From Arthrobacter sp. 35W (GTDB lineage: Bacteria > Actinomycetota > Actinomycetes > Actinomycetales > Micrococcaceae): a stretch of 64,000 bases of DNA. The stretch covers positions 496,001 to 560,000 of the forward strand of contig NZ_KI519455.1 in NCBI RefSeq assembly GCF_000482545.1. Reading direction: 5' to 3'. A program made the translations under genes and the position numbers. The notes beneath the pieces were generated by a model. It was not told the DNA's origin. It did not search any database and saw only the letters and a program-made list of their open reading frames with translations. Positions 52,034 through 60,625 of this stretch are shown here, one piece after another; the stretch's first letter is position 1; each line of letters begins with the position of its first letter.

Positions 52034-52904
52034 GCTGGCCTCCTGCCTTGAGCACACGTTGGTAGACGGCCACCAGGATGCTCACCAGCACCGTCAGGAC
52101 CACGGCCAGGGCCGCGGCTCCGGAGAAGTCGGTGAGCTGGCGGGCGTAGTAGTCGATCTGGTTGGCGATCATCATGTCCCCGGGCCCGCCCATCACCACC
52201 GGGGTGATGAAGAATCCCGTGCTGATGATGAACACCAGCAGCCCTGCCGCGGACACTCCCGGCGCACTCAGCGGCAGGATGATCCGGCGGAAGATCGAGA
52301 TTTCGCGGGCACCCAGCGAGCGGGCGGCCAGGGCCAGCCTGTCGTCGATGGAGGCCAGCGAGGAGAAGATGGGAAACACCGCATAGGGCAGCAGACAGTG
52401 CACCATGCCGACGATCACCGCAAAGCGGTTGTGCAGCAGCTCGATCGGATGGTCGGTCAGGCCGATGGCCTGGAGGATCGAGTTGACCACGCCGTTGTCC
52501 TGCAGCAGGACCGCCCAGGCGAAGTTCTTCACCAGGATGCCGGTCCAGAAGGGCAGCAGCACGACGGCGAACAGCACCACGCGCATCACCGTCCCGCTGC
52601 GCCAGAGCACCAGGGCAATCACATAGCCCAGCAGCACCGTCACCACCGTCGAGGCCAGGCTGATGGTCAGCGTATTGGCCAGCGAGCGGAGCACCAGCGG
52701 ATCCGAGAGCACACGCTGGTAGGCGTTGTCCGAAAAGCTGGAGCCCACCAATTTGCCCAGGGGTGTCAGGAAAAGCAGGGCGTCGAAGGCCAGGATCGGC
52801 GCCAGCAGCAGCCACCAGCCGCTGCGCCGCCGCGGCCTGCCACCACTTGTCCCCGGCGTTGGCCGGCCCGCGGGCCGCACTCGTTCAAGGGTTGTCTGGC
52901 TCAT
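52020..52904 (-). CDS. ABC transporter permease, PotB-like
   Basis: 294 residues. A basic Pro/Arg-rich N-terminus is followed by six helices, with the EAA loop AARSLGAREISIFRRIILPL. Pairs with the PotC-like permease. It starts 1 bp after the binding-protein stop, consistent with one operon in the order binding protein, PotB, PotC, PotA. Confidence 0.92.
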   Translation of the reverse strand: MSQTTLERVRPAGRPTPGTSGGRPRRRSGWWLLLAPILAFDALLFLTPLGKLVGSSFSDNAYQRVLSDPLVLRSLANTLTISLASTVVTVLLGYVIALVLWRSGTVMRVVLFAVVLLPFWTGILVKNFAWAVLLQDNGVVNSILQAIGLTDHPIELLHNRFAVIVGMVHCLLPYAVFPIFSSLASIDDRLALAARSLGAREISIFRRIILPLSAPGVSAAGLLVFIISTGFFITPVVMGGPGDMMIANQIDYYARQLTDFSGAAALAVVLTVLVSILVAVYQRVLKAGGQHEAL

Positions 52905-52905
52905 C

Positions 52906-54000
52906 TCAGCCGGCCTGCCAGAGCTTGAACTGCTGTTCGGTCTGCTTCAGATTCGTCGCCCACCACTTGTCATCGCGGACCAGGATCTTGTCGGCCAGCT
53001 TGGGGCTGGTGGGCAGCGTATCGGCGATCTCCTGCGGCAACTTCGTCAGCGCAGGAGTGTTGGCGAGGGTCAGGTTGGTGACCTTGTCGAATGCGGCACC
53101 GGCCTCGGCGTCGTTCGACATGAAGTTCATCAGCTTGAAGGCGGCCTCCTTGTTCTTCGCCCCCTTGGGAACCACAAAGTAGTCGCCGGCAAGGACGGCA
53201 TTCTGCGGCGAGAAGTTCAGCTTCGCGCCGTCGGCCCGGGCGGCATTGATCCGGTTGTTGAAACTCGTGGAGAGCGACACCTCGCCGGAGGTCAGCTGCT
53301 GGATCGGCTCCTGGTTGGCCGAGTGGTAGAGCAGCCGGTCCCGGCCCGGATGCTGTCCCAGCACCCGCAGCGCGCGGTCCACATCGAGGGGGTAGATCTT
53401 GTCGAACGGAACGCCGTCGGCCAGCAGGGCTGCCTCGAGAATGGAGCTGTCGGAGAGCTGGTTGTAGACGGACCGCTTGGTGCTGTACCTGTTCTGGTCG
53501 AAGAACTGGGCCCAGTCGGCCGGCGCCTGGCCGTTGGGAATGGTCGTCTCGTCCCAGGCCATGACGAAGAGGAAGCTCAGGTACTTGATCCCGTATTCGG
53601 CCTTGGCATAGCCGGGGAGGCCCTTGTCGCTGATGATGTCGTAGTCGAACTTCTCCAGCAGACCTTCGGCCACGGCCGTCTCGTACTCGGGGGCCGTGAT
53701 CTCGACCAGATCCCACTGCACATCCCCCGACTGCACCTGCGCCTTGAGCGCGGCGAGGCTCGTATTGGCCAGCAGGGTGGGCTGGATCCCGGTTTGTTTG
53801 GCGAAGGGATTCAGGATGGTATCCGTCAACTGGTCGTTGTAGGAACCCCCATAGGAGGTGACTGTGACGGTTTTGTTGGCTGCCGCGGTGGTGGAGGATT
53901 TCGTACTGCAGCCCGACAGGGCCAGGCCTGCAAGGGGCGTGAGTGCTGCGGCCTTGAGCATTTGCCTGCGATTGAACATGGGGGAGCTGGGAATGGTCAT
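52906..54000 (-). CDS. extracellular solute-binding lipoprotein, PotD-like
   Basis: 364 residues. A signal region with RRQ and lipobox LSGC predicts a lipoprotein; the PotD/PotF-type fold begins VTVTSYGGSYNDQLTD and includes WDLVEITAPEYE and the WWATNLKQTEQQF ending. Binds the imported solute outside the cell. Because the operon lies between the flavin reductase and the cyclase gene, its ligand may be the substrate of the catabolic locus or a related amine; this is inference. Confidence 0.9.
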   Translation of the reverse strand: MTIPSSPMFNRRQMLKAAALTPLAGLALSGCSTKSSTTAAANKTVTVTSYGGSYNDQLTDTILNPFAKQTGIQPTLLANTSLAALKAQVQSGDVQWDLVEITAPEYETAVAEGLLEKFDYDIISDKGLPGYAKAEYGIKYLSFLFVMAWDETTIPNGQAPADWAQFFDQNRYSTKRSVYNQLSDSSILEAALLADGVPFDKIYPLDVDRALRVLGQHPGRDRLLYHSANQEPIQQLTSGEVSLSTSFNNRINAARADGAKLNFSPQNAVLAGDYFVVPKGAKNKEAAFKLMNFMSNDAEAGAAFDKVTNLTLANTPALTKLPQEIADTLPTSPKLADKILVRDDKWWATNLKQTEQQFKLWQAG

Positions 54001-54502
54001 TGCGGAATGTGCCTCTCATAGGCGCCTGCCAGCACTGGACTGGCGCTGGCGGGCGGGGAGCATGGGTGTGGCGGTGCGGCTCCGTCGGCGGTTCTCGCCC
54101 ACTTGACCGCTCATCGTTGAGCGGAGCTAAGTCCGTGGCCGGGATTGGCCTCTTCGGTGTGGCAACTCTAAAGTGATAGTTGTCTCAGAGTCAACGGTTG
54201 TGTTTCATTAAGAAACAAGTTAGTTTTGCTCCACCACCCCGCGGAACCGGAAACCACCCCGTGCTGCGCAATCCAAACCTGCCCTCACGGGCCGAGGAGA
54301 AGGAGTTTGACGCCCCGCCGGGGGCTCCCGCGCCCCGATGCGCATCCGGGACGCACTTCCCCGCTGAGGACGCGTCCGCTACTGCATCTTCGGAGGGGAC
54401 GTGCGTCGCCAGCCGGGACACGACCCATCTAGAGGGGGAAGGCTCCACGGACACTTCCCAATTCTTGTTGCGCATTGACCCCAGGCTCCGCATCATTTCA
54501 AG
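54001..54502. promoter_or_regulatory. palindrome-rich divergent control region, no gene
   Basis: Divergent region between the binding-protein gene (-) and cyclase gene (+). A minus-strand promoter is visible: -35 TTGACT (54194-54189), 18-bp spacer, -10 TAGAGT (54170-54165), giving a 5' UTR of about 158 nt with a GCTCA/TGAGC stem at 54109-54122. Around the -35 lie overlapping palindromes: GTTG.CTC.GAG.CAAC (54179-54195), CAACGGTTG (54192-54200) and GTTTC-ATTAA-GAAAC (54202-54216). 54220-54502 shows no convincing gene; short frames on both strands look like chance. Confidence 0.6.
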
Positions 54503-55432
54503 ATGACCACCCAGTACAGGGCAAGCTTCGATGCCAAGATCACCTTCTCGAACGGCGGCGGCCTCCAAGCACAGGGATTCCGGATCGACATCCCCGATCG
54601 GGACACGCCGTCAGATCACATCGGAGCCCTCTTCGTGGCTTCTCTTGGCCTGCTCATGACTGAGTCGGTCACACTTGAGAATGTTGAGGTTTTCGCCGAG
54701 CCGCACAAGGGCACTCGCGGGGGTCCCCGTGGCCCTGGGGTGGCTGGCCCCGTCCCTACTGCGCAGAAACGTTTTGTGGAGCTGAGCCATGTCATCCGCG
54801 CAGGCGAGACAACCTATCCTGGTCTTCCTGCGCCGGAAGTGGCTCCGCACCTCACCCGGGAGGCATCCAGGGATGTCTATGCGGACGGTACAGAATTTTC
54901 CATTGACCGCATTCCGATGGTGGGGAACACCGGGACCTACCTCGACGCCCCGTTTCATCGTTATGCCGCCGGCCTGGACCTTGCCGGCTTGCCGTTGGCC
55001 CAGCTCGTGGATCTTCCTGTTGTTGTCGTCCGAACCGCCGGCGGCGGCGTTCGGGCCGTTGACATCGGCCAACTCGCGGCACTGGAGGTCGGCGGATGCG
55101 CGGTGCTTCTCCACACCGGCGGTGACCGTGATTGGGGGAAACCGTCCTATGCCCTCGATGCTCCCTACCTCACGGAGGCGGGCGCGCAGTGGCTCGTCGA
55201 CCATCGTGCAGCACTCGTGGGCATCGATGCCGTCAATATCGACGACACCAGCAGCGGAAGGTCACGACCGGCCCACAGCCTGCTTCTTGCCGCCGGCATT
55301 CCGATCGTCGAACACCTCACCGGACTGGGGGCGGTTCCACCAAACGGCGCAACGTTCACGGCCGCGGCGCCGCTCATCGAAGCATTCGGCACCTTCCCCG
55401 TCCGCGCCTACGCCACCGTCCCCGTCGAGTAG
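54503..55432 (+). CDS. cyclase family / kynurenine-formamidase-like metal hydrolase
   Basis: 309 residues. Residues 1 to about 75 form a separate N-terminal module (FDAKITFSNGGGLQAQGFRI, GALFVASLGLLM) absent from classical KynB. The rest is a cyclase domain: FVELSHVIRAGETTYPGLPA, the motif region GNTGTYLDAPFHRY, and a C-terminal TGLGAVPPNGATFTA. In the usual motif HxGTHxDxPxH the first and second histidines are Asn and Tyr here, while the Asp and last His remain. This may alter metal binding or define another subfamily. It is divergent from the ABC importer and probably hydrolyses an amide or lactone. The start is weakly supported. Confidence 0.8.
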   Translation: MTTQYRASFDAKITFSNGGGLQAQGFRIDIPDRDTPSDHIGALFVASLGLLMTESVTLENVEVFAEPHKGTRGGPRGPGVAGPVPTAQKRFVELSHVIRAGETTYPGLPAPEVAPHLTREASRDVYADGTEFSIDRIPMVGNTGTYLDAPFHRYAAGLDLAGLPLAQLVDLPVVVVRTAGGGVRAVDIGQLAALEVGGCAVLLHTGGDRDWGKPSYALDAPYLTEAGAQWLVDHRAALVGIDAVNIDDTSSGRSRPAHSLLLAAGIPIVEHLTGLGAVPPNGATFTAAAPLIEAFGTFPVRAYATVPVE

Positions 55433-55526
55433 GGGCCCAAGCTCTGTGGCGGAACACGGGGAAACGTTTGGCGCGCCGGATTTCGACAAGCTCAATCAGC
55501 GGACCGGCGGTCGAGCTTGGGGCCCC
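55432..55526. repeat. REP-like palindrome between convergent genes
   Basis: GGGGCCCAAGCTC (55432-55444) pairs with GAGCTTGGGGCCCC (55513-55526) with one bulge. Nested inside, CAAGCTC (55487-55493) pairs with GAGCTTG (55513-55519). The segment TTTCGACAAGCTCAATC resembles the dispersed intergenic palindromes common in Arthrobacter genomes. It separates the cyclase (+) and GH15 fusion (-) genes. Confidence 0.6.
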
Positions 55527-55593
55527 GGCCGCGAGGGACCCGCAGCGAGCTTGCGAGCTGTGGGAGCGGCTGGGGAGCGAGACCCGTTGACCG

Positions 55594-58227
55594 TCAGGGC
55601 GTTGGCGGCGTATACGCGTCCAGCAGTTGGGCGCAGCGGATGAAGCCGAGGTGCGAGTAGGCCTGCGGGTGGTTGCCCAGGTGCATCTCGGTCGCTGGAT
55701 CGTACTCTTCGGGCAGCAGTCCGGTGGGTCCGATCAGGTTCACCAGCTGGTTGAACAGCTCCAAGGCGTCGTCGTAGCGGTGCACTGCCAGGTAGGCCTC
55801 GATCAGCCAGGTGGTGCAGATGTGGAAGCCGCCCTCCAGGCCCGGCAGTCCGTCGTCGTACCTGTACCTGAACACCGTTGGCCCCACCCTCAGTTCGCGT
55901 TCGACGGCGGCAACGGTGTCCAGGAAGCGCTGGTCGCGGACATCCAGCAGCCCCGACAGGCCGATGTGCAGCACGGCAGCGTCGAGGTCCGGGCTGTCGT
56001 ACGCCACGGTGTAGGAGGCGGCGGCGTCGTCCCAGCCCTCCCGCAGCACCTCCGCGCGGATGGTGTCCGCCGTCGGCGCCCACTCGGCATGCGCATCCCG
56101 GCCAAACTGCTCCGCCGTCCGCAGCGCCCTATCCAGCGTCACCCAGCACATCACCTTGGAATAGACGTGGTGGCGCGGCGGGCGGCGGGCCTCCCAAATT
56201 CCGTGGTCCGGCTCATGCCAGCGTGCCAGCACCGCCGCCGCCATTTGCTCCAGCAGCAGCCAGTGGGCGTCGCTGAGGACTCCGGTCCGGATGGCCAGCG
56301 AATGGATCAGCTCGGCGATCGGGCCAAAGACGTCCAATTGCACCTGGTGGTCGGCGGCATTGCCGATGCGCACGGGCCTGGAGCCGGCATAGCCGGGCAG
56401 GCTTTCGATGGTGGCCTCCGTGGAGAGCGGCGCACCGGAGACCGAGTAGAGCGGGTGCAGCCACTCCGGGCCGGGGGCATTGGCCAGAATCCGGCCCAGC
56501 CAGTCCAGGAACCCCTCCGCCTCCGCCGTCGAGCCCAGGTCCACCAGGGCCTTGACCGTCATCGAGCCATCGCGCAGCCAGCAGTACCTGTAGTCCCAAT
56601 TGCGGGTTCCACCGATCCCCTCCGGCAGCGAGGTGGTGGGCGCGGCCAGCACGGCGCCCGTCGGTTCGTGGACCAGCGCGCGCAGCACCAGGGCTGAGCG
56701 GCGCACCAGCGCCGCCTTCACGGTGGGGATCTTCAGCCCACCGACCCACTGCCGCGAGGCAAGGGCGACGGCGGAGCGCCGCTCCGTCTCACCGCCGGGG
56801 TCGGCGGTGTAGGGCTCCGTGTCTCCACAGCGCAGCGTGAGGACCACCGGACCGTTGCGCAGATCCACCTCGGCCGACGCCGTTGCATGCCGTCCGTCGC
56901 TGGTGATGCTGAAGTCCAGCCCGGGCGCGGAGAGCAGAATGGGGTCCGACGTGCCCACGACGTGCACCTCATCCCCACGTGCCTCCATACTGAAGGGCGC
57001 ATTGGCGTAGTCGGGCCGCGGGGCAAAGGTGATCCGCGCGCCACCCGTGCCCGACAAGACCCGGACCAGGCTCGTGATGCCCTCGGGCGCCGGCTCAAGG
57101 TAGTCCGTCACCGTCACATCCGCCCAGCGGGTTTCCACAATCATGGTGCTGTCCACATAGCGCTGGGCCAGCACGGGCGAGGGCTTGAGCGGCTCCACAC
57201 TGAAGTGCCCCGCGGCATCGCCCCCAAGGATGTGGGCAAAGATGGAGCCGGAATCCGGCAGCGGATGGCTCATCCAACAGATCCTGGCGTCTGGGGTGAT
57301 GAGCGCGGTGGAGGAGCCGTTGCCGATCATCGAATGACGCTCCAATCCCACGGCGTCCTCGCCAAACAGCCAGGCCCGGCGCAGTTCAAACAGCATGGCC
57401 AGCACCCGGGCAAACGATTCCGGATCCCGCAGCCTGTGCCCCGGCGCAGGCACGGCGTCCCCCACCCTGATGCCCAGATCGGGGCCGCGCAGGGTGGCGA
57501 GGGCGAGTTCGTCGCTGGGCGCATCGCCGGCATACAGTGCCGCGCCGACACCCAGCCGGGCGCGCAGCCGTTCCAGAGCCTCTCCCTTGGAGGGCTCGAC
57601 GACGGACAGGTCCAGCACCGATCCATCCACGATGAAGTGCAGATTGTGCTCCCGGGCCACGTCCTGGGCCCGCTGGGTCACTGCCGCCACCACCTTGCGG
57701 GCCGCCGGCCGAGTGTGCACGGCCACGGCCACGGGTTTGCGCTCGATGCTGATGCCCTTTTCAAATCCCACGGCCTCCATCAGCGCCAGACTGGCGTTCT
57801 GCAGCACCGACTCGGTGGCCAGGGCCAGGCCGTGGGCGTAGCCCATGTCGAACTCCGCACCGTGCGAGCCGACGAGGTGGACCTCCGCGGGCAGCCGGGA
57901 CACGGCGGCCAAATCCCGCAGCGACCGGCCGGAGATCACGGCGGTGTGGGTGTTCGGCAGGGCGGCCAGCGCACGCAGCGCGACGGATGCGCTGCCCAGT
58001 GGCAGAGTTTCGGTCGAGATCCCCTCGGCGGTGCACAAGGTGCCGCCATAGTTGCAGGCGACCAGCAGGCTGGGCGTACGGGCCAGCAGCTTGAGTTCAG
58101 CCATCAGGCTCGGCGTCAGGCCGTCGTCGGCGGCATCGGATTGAACGAAGGCCCTCAGCAGTTCAAGGGGCAGGGATTTTGTCAGCAGGGCCGAATCGGC
58201 AACTGTCTGGTTGAGTCGAGTTGGCAT
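55594..58227 (-). CDS. OtsB-like HAD domain fused to GH15 glycosidase
   Basis: 877 residues. Residues 1-260 resemble trehalose-6-phosphate phosphatase (HTAVISGRSLRDLAAV, VHLVGSHGAEFD, YAGDAPSDELAL), but the catalytic DxDGT is replaced by NYGGT (LLVACNYGGTLC), so phosphatase activity is unlikely. Residues from about 290 on are a GH15 domain (HSMIGNGSSTALITPDARIC, RNWDYRYCWLRDGS, LLPEEYDPATEMHLGNHPQA), the family of glucoamylase and of mycobacterial trehalase. The protein probably hydrolyses trehalose or an alpha-glucan, with the HAD part as a regulatory or binding domain. No signal peptide. Confidence 0.86.
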   Translation of the reverse strand: MPTRLNQTVADSALLTKSLPLELLRAFVQSDAADDGLTPSLMAELKLLARTPSLLVACNYGGTLCTAEGISTETLPLGSASVALRALAALPNTHTAVISGRSLRDLAAVSRLPAEVHLVGSHGAEFDMGYAHGLALATESVLQNASLALMEAVGFEKGISIERKPVAVAVHTRPAARKVVAAVTQRAQDVAREHNLHFIVDGSVLDLSVVEPSKGEALERLRARLGVGAALYAGDAPSDELALATLRGPDLGIRVGDAVPAPGHRLRDPESFARVLAMLFELRRAWLFGEDAVGLERHSMIGNGSSTALITPDARICWMSHPLPDSGSIFAHILGGDAAGHFSVEPLKPSPVLAQRYVDSTMIVETRWADVTVTDYLEPAPEGITSLVRVLSGTGGARITFAPRPDYANAPFSMEARGDEVHVVGTSDPILLSAPGLDFSITSDGRHATASAEVDLRNGPVVLTLRCGDTEPYTADPGGETERRSAVALASRQWVGGLKIPTVKAALVRRSALVLRALVHEPTGAVLAAPTTSLPEGIGGTRNWDYRYCWLRDGSMTVKALVDLGSTAEAEGFLDWLGRILANAPGPEWLHPLYSVSGAPLSTEATIESLPGYAGSRPVRIGNAADHQVQLDVFGPIAELIHSLAIRTGVLSDAHWLLLEQMAAAVLARWHEPDHGIWEARRPPRHHVYSKVMCWVTLDRALRTAEQFGRDAHAEWAPTADTIRAEVLREGWDDAAASYTVAYDSPDLDAAVLHIGLSGLLDVRDQRFLDTVAAVERELRVGPTVFRYRYDDGLPGLEGGFHICTTWLIEAYLAVHRYDDALELFNQLVNLIGPTGLLPEEYDPATEMHLGNHPQAYSHLGFIRCAQLLDAYTPPTP

Positions 58228-58379
58228 GAGCTGTGTCCTTTGCTTGAACCCGCCCCCAACCGGTCACCATGGCCACCTCCCAGTATCCTCGGACCGGCGT
58301 TTCACCGGAATATCCACGGCGTTGCAGTCTTGTTGCCGGTTTTCCGCTCCCGTTCGGCAGCCACTCGACCACCGGGCCC

Positions 58380-59273
58380 TCAGTCGGTGCAGCCCTGGGG
58401 GCACATGAGGGTCTCCGGGCTGGCGGCGCAGTCTTCGCAGTACAGGCTCAGGTTGCGGCAGCTGGGGTTGGAGCAGTTCTCAAACTTCGAGGTGGGCGCG
58501 GTGCAGCGGACGCATTCGCCAATGGTCTTGGCCTCGTCGCTGAATTCCAGGTGCATGCGCTTGTCGAACACGTAGAGCGAGCCCTCCCACAGGCCCTTGT
58601 CCTTGAACGTCTCCCCGTAGCGGACGATGCCGCCGTCCATCTGGTAGACCTCCTTGAAGCCGCGGTTCACCATCAGCGAGCTGAGCACCTCGCAGCGGAT
58701 GCCGCCGGTGCAGTAGGTGACCACCGGCTTGTCCTTGAGGTTGTCGTACTTGCCGGAATCCAGCTCCTTGATGAAGTCGTGCGTGGTGGCGACATCGGGG
58801 ACGACGGCGTTCTTGAACTTGCCGATCTGGGCCTCGAAGGCGTTGCGGCCGTCGAAGAAGACCACCTCTTCGCCGGCCGACTCCTTGGCGGCCACCAGCT
58901 CGTGCAGCTCCTCGGGTTTGAGGTGCGTGCCGCCGCCGACGACGCCGTTCCCATCCACAACGAGCTCGCCGGGGGCGCCGAAGGAGACGATCTCGTCCCG
59001 CACCTTCACGCTCAGCCGCGGGAAGTCCTCGGCACCGCCGTCGGACCATTTGAAGTCAAGGTCGTGGAAGCCGCGGTACTCGCGCGTGGTCTTCACATAC
59101 TGCTTGACCGCGTCGATCTCTCCACCCACTGTGGAGTTGATGCCGTCCTTGGAGATGAGGATGCGCCCGCGCAGGCCCAGCTTCTCGCACAGCGCGCGCT
59201 GCCACAGGCGCACAGCGTCAGGGTCCGCGACGGGGGTAAAGCCATAAAAAAGCACAATTCGGTTCAAAGCCAC
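58380..59273 (-). CDS. trhO: TrhO-type rhodanese domain protein (tRNA U34 hydroxylase family)
   Basis: 297 residues from a GTG at 59273. An N-terminal acylphosphatase-like domain ([37 protein letters not shown]) is followed by a rhodanese domain with active-site CTGGIRCE, then a Cys-rich C-terminus (CVRC, NCSNPSC, CEDC, CPQGC) likely to bind zinc. The family (UPF0176/YceA) makes 5-hydroxyuridine at the tRNA wobble position. Longer upstream starts are Arg-rich and unlikely. Divergent from the M20 gene. Confidence 0.9.
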   Translation of the reverse strand: MALNRIVLFYGFTPVADPDAVRLWQRALCEKLGLRGRILISKDGINSTVGGEIDAVKQYVKTTREYRGFHDLDFKWSDGGAEDFPRLSVKVRDEIVSFGAPGELVVDGNGVVGGGTHLKPEELHELVAAKESAGEEVVFFDGRNAFEAQIGKFKNAVVPDVATTHDFIKELDSGKYDNLKDKPVVTYCTGGIRCEVLSSLMVNRGFKEVYQMDGGIVRYGETFKDKGLWEGSLYVFDKRMHLEFSDEAKTIGECVRCTAPTSKFENCSNPSCRNLSLYCEDCAASPETLMCPQGCTD

Positions 59274-59398
59274 GCATTTAAGCGTACGGCGTGCTGCCAA
59301 ATAGCTCTGGCGGGGCCGGGCATCCCGGGCGGACACTGGGGTATGACGACGGCGCCGGCCGTCCGGCAGGCACGTGACCGGCTTGAGGAAAGGCACCC

Positions 59399-60625
59399 AT
59401 GGAACCCAACGACATCGCCCTCGCCTCTCAGGGCGTCAAGGCGGCCCTGGCCAACGGCGTCGGCCACTGGCGCGAGCGCGTCCATACCCTGGCCCGCGGC
59501 ATCCATGCGAACCCGGAGCTGTCCTTTGAGGAGGTCCGCTCCGCCGGGGAGATCGCCGCCCTGCTCGCCGACGGCGGTTTCGCCGTCGAACGCGGAACCA
59601 GCGGCCTGCCCACCGCCTTCACCGCCACCGCCGGCAGCGGGCCCCTGGTGGTTGCCCTCTGCGTGGAGTACGACGCACTGCCCGGCGTGGGCCACGCCTG
59701 CGGGCACAATCTGATTGCCGGCGCCTCGGTGGCAGCGGCCCTGGCCCTGGCACCGCACGCCGACGAGCTGGGCATCACGCTCAAGGCCATCGGCACGCCC
59801 GCCGAGGAACACGGCGGCGGCAAGGCGCTGATGCTGGCGGGCGGAGCGTTCGACGCCGTCGGGCTGGCCCTGATGGTCCACCCGGTCCAAGACGGCGTCA
59901 CCTACAACCCGGCCGGCACCAGCGCCCAGGCCGTGGGGCGCTACCGTGCGATCTTTACGGGCAAGGCCGCCCACGCCGCAGCCGCCCCGCACCAGGGGGT
60001 CAACGCCGCCGATGCTGCGGTGCTGAGCCAGGTGGCCATCGGGCTGCTGCGCCAGCAGATCCCCGGCGACCACCGGGTGGCACTCTACGTGGCCGAGGCA
60101 GGCCATGTCACCAACATCATCCCGGAACGGGCGGTGGTGGAATTCGAATGCCGGGCCTTCACCCTGCCCGAATACGAGGCCCTGCTGGTGCGGGTGCGGC
60201 GCTGCTTCGAGGGCGCGGCGCTGGCCACCGGAACCACGCTGGAGATCGAGCCTACCGAGCCGCTGTATGAGCCGCTGCGCCAGGACGACGACCTGGCCGC
60301 CCATTGGACGGCGGCGATGGACGTGTTCGGCAAGGACACCAGCCCCGCCGCGGGCCTGGGCGGCGGATCCACCGACATGGGCAACATCTCCCAGGTCATC
60401 CCCAGCCTGCACCCCTGGCTGAGCATCCCCGGGGCCAATGTGCCGATCCATTCCCACGGCTTCGCGGCGCTGGCTGACACCCCGGAGGCCTACACCGTGA
60501 TGTTTGAGGCCGCCGTCGCGCTGGCCTGGACAGTGGCCGACGCCGCCACCACCCCCGCCCAGCGGGACCGCTTTCTCCGGGCCGCCTACCAGCGCCCCGC
60601 CACTGAAGAGGAAGGTGCACCATGA
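59399..60625 (+). CDS. M20 family metallopeptidase / amidohydrolase
   Basis: 408 residues of the M20D type (aminoacylase, IAA-amino-acid hydrolase-like). Metal-site motifs are [25 protein letters not shown] and the late SHGFAAL histidine; a dimerisation lid domain lies between about residues 185 and 300. Cleaves an amide bond of N-acyl or peptide-like substrates. The stop overlaps the DUF3100 start by 4 bp (ATGA), suggesting a dedicated uptake or efflux partner. Confidence 0.9.
   Translation: MEPNDIALASQGVKAALANGVGHWRERVHTLARGIHANPELSFEEVRSAGEIAALLADGGFAVERGTSGLPTAFTATAGSGPLVVALCVEYDALPGVGHACGHNLIAGASVAAALALAPHADELGITLKAIGTPAEEHGGGKALMLAGGAFDAVGLALMVHPVQDGVTYNPAGTSAQAVGRYRAIFTGKAAHAAAAPHQGVNAADAAVLSQVAIGLLRQQIPGDHRVALYVAEAGHVTNIIPERAVVEFECRAFTLPEYEALLVRVRRCFEGAALATGTTLEIEPTEPLYEPLRQDDDLAAHWTAAMDVFGKDTSPAAGLGGGSTDMGNISQVIPSLHPWLSIPGANVPIHSHGFAALADTPEAYTVMFEAAVALAWTVADAATTPAQRDRFLRAAYQRPATEEEGAP

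Noticed and set aside
54180-54568. Overlapping frames of 108 (+) and 125 (-) codons in the region before the cyclase gene
   Set aside because: No ribosome site, no recognisable domain, and they lie in a palindromic control region; more likely chance frames.
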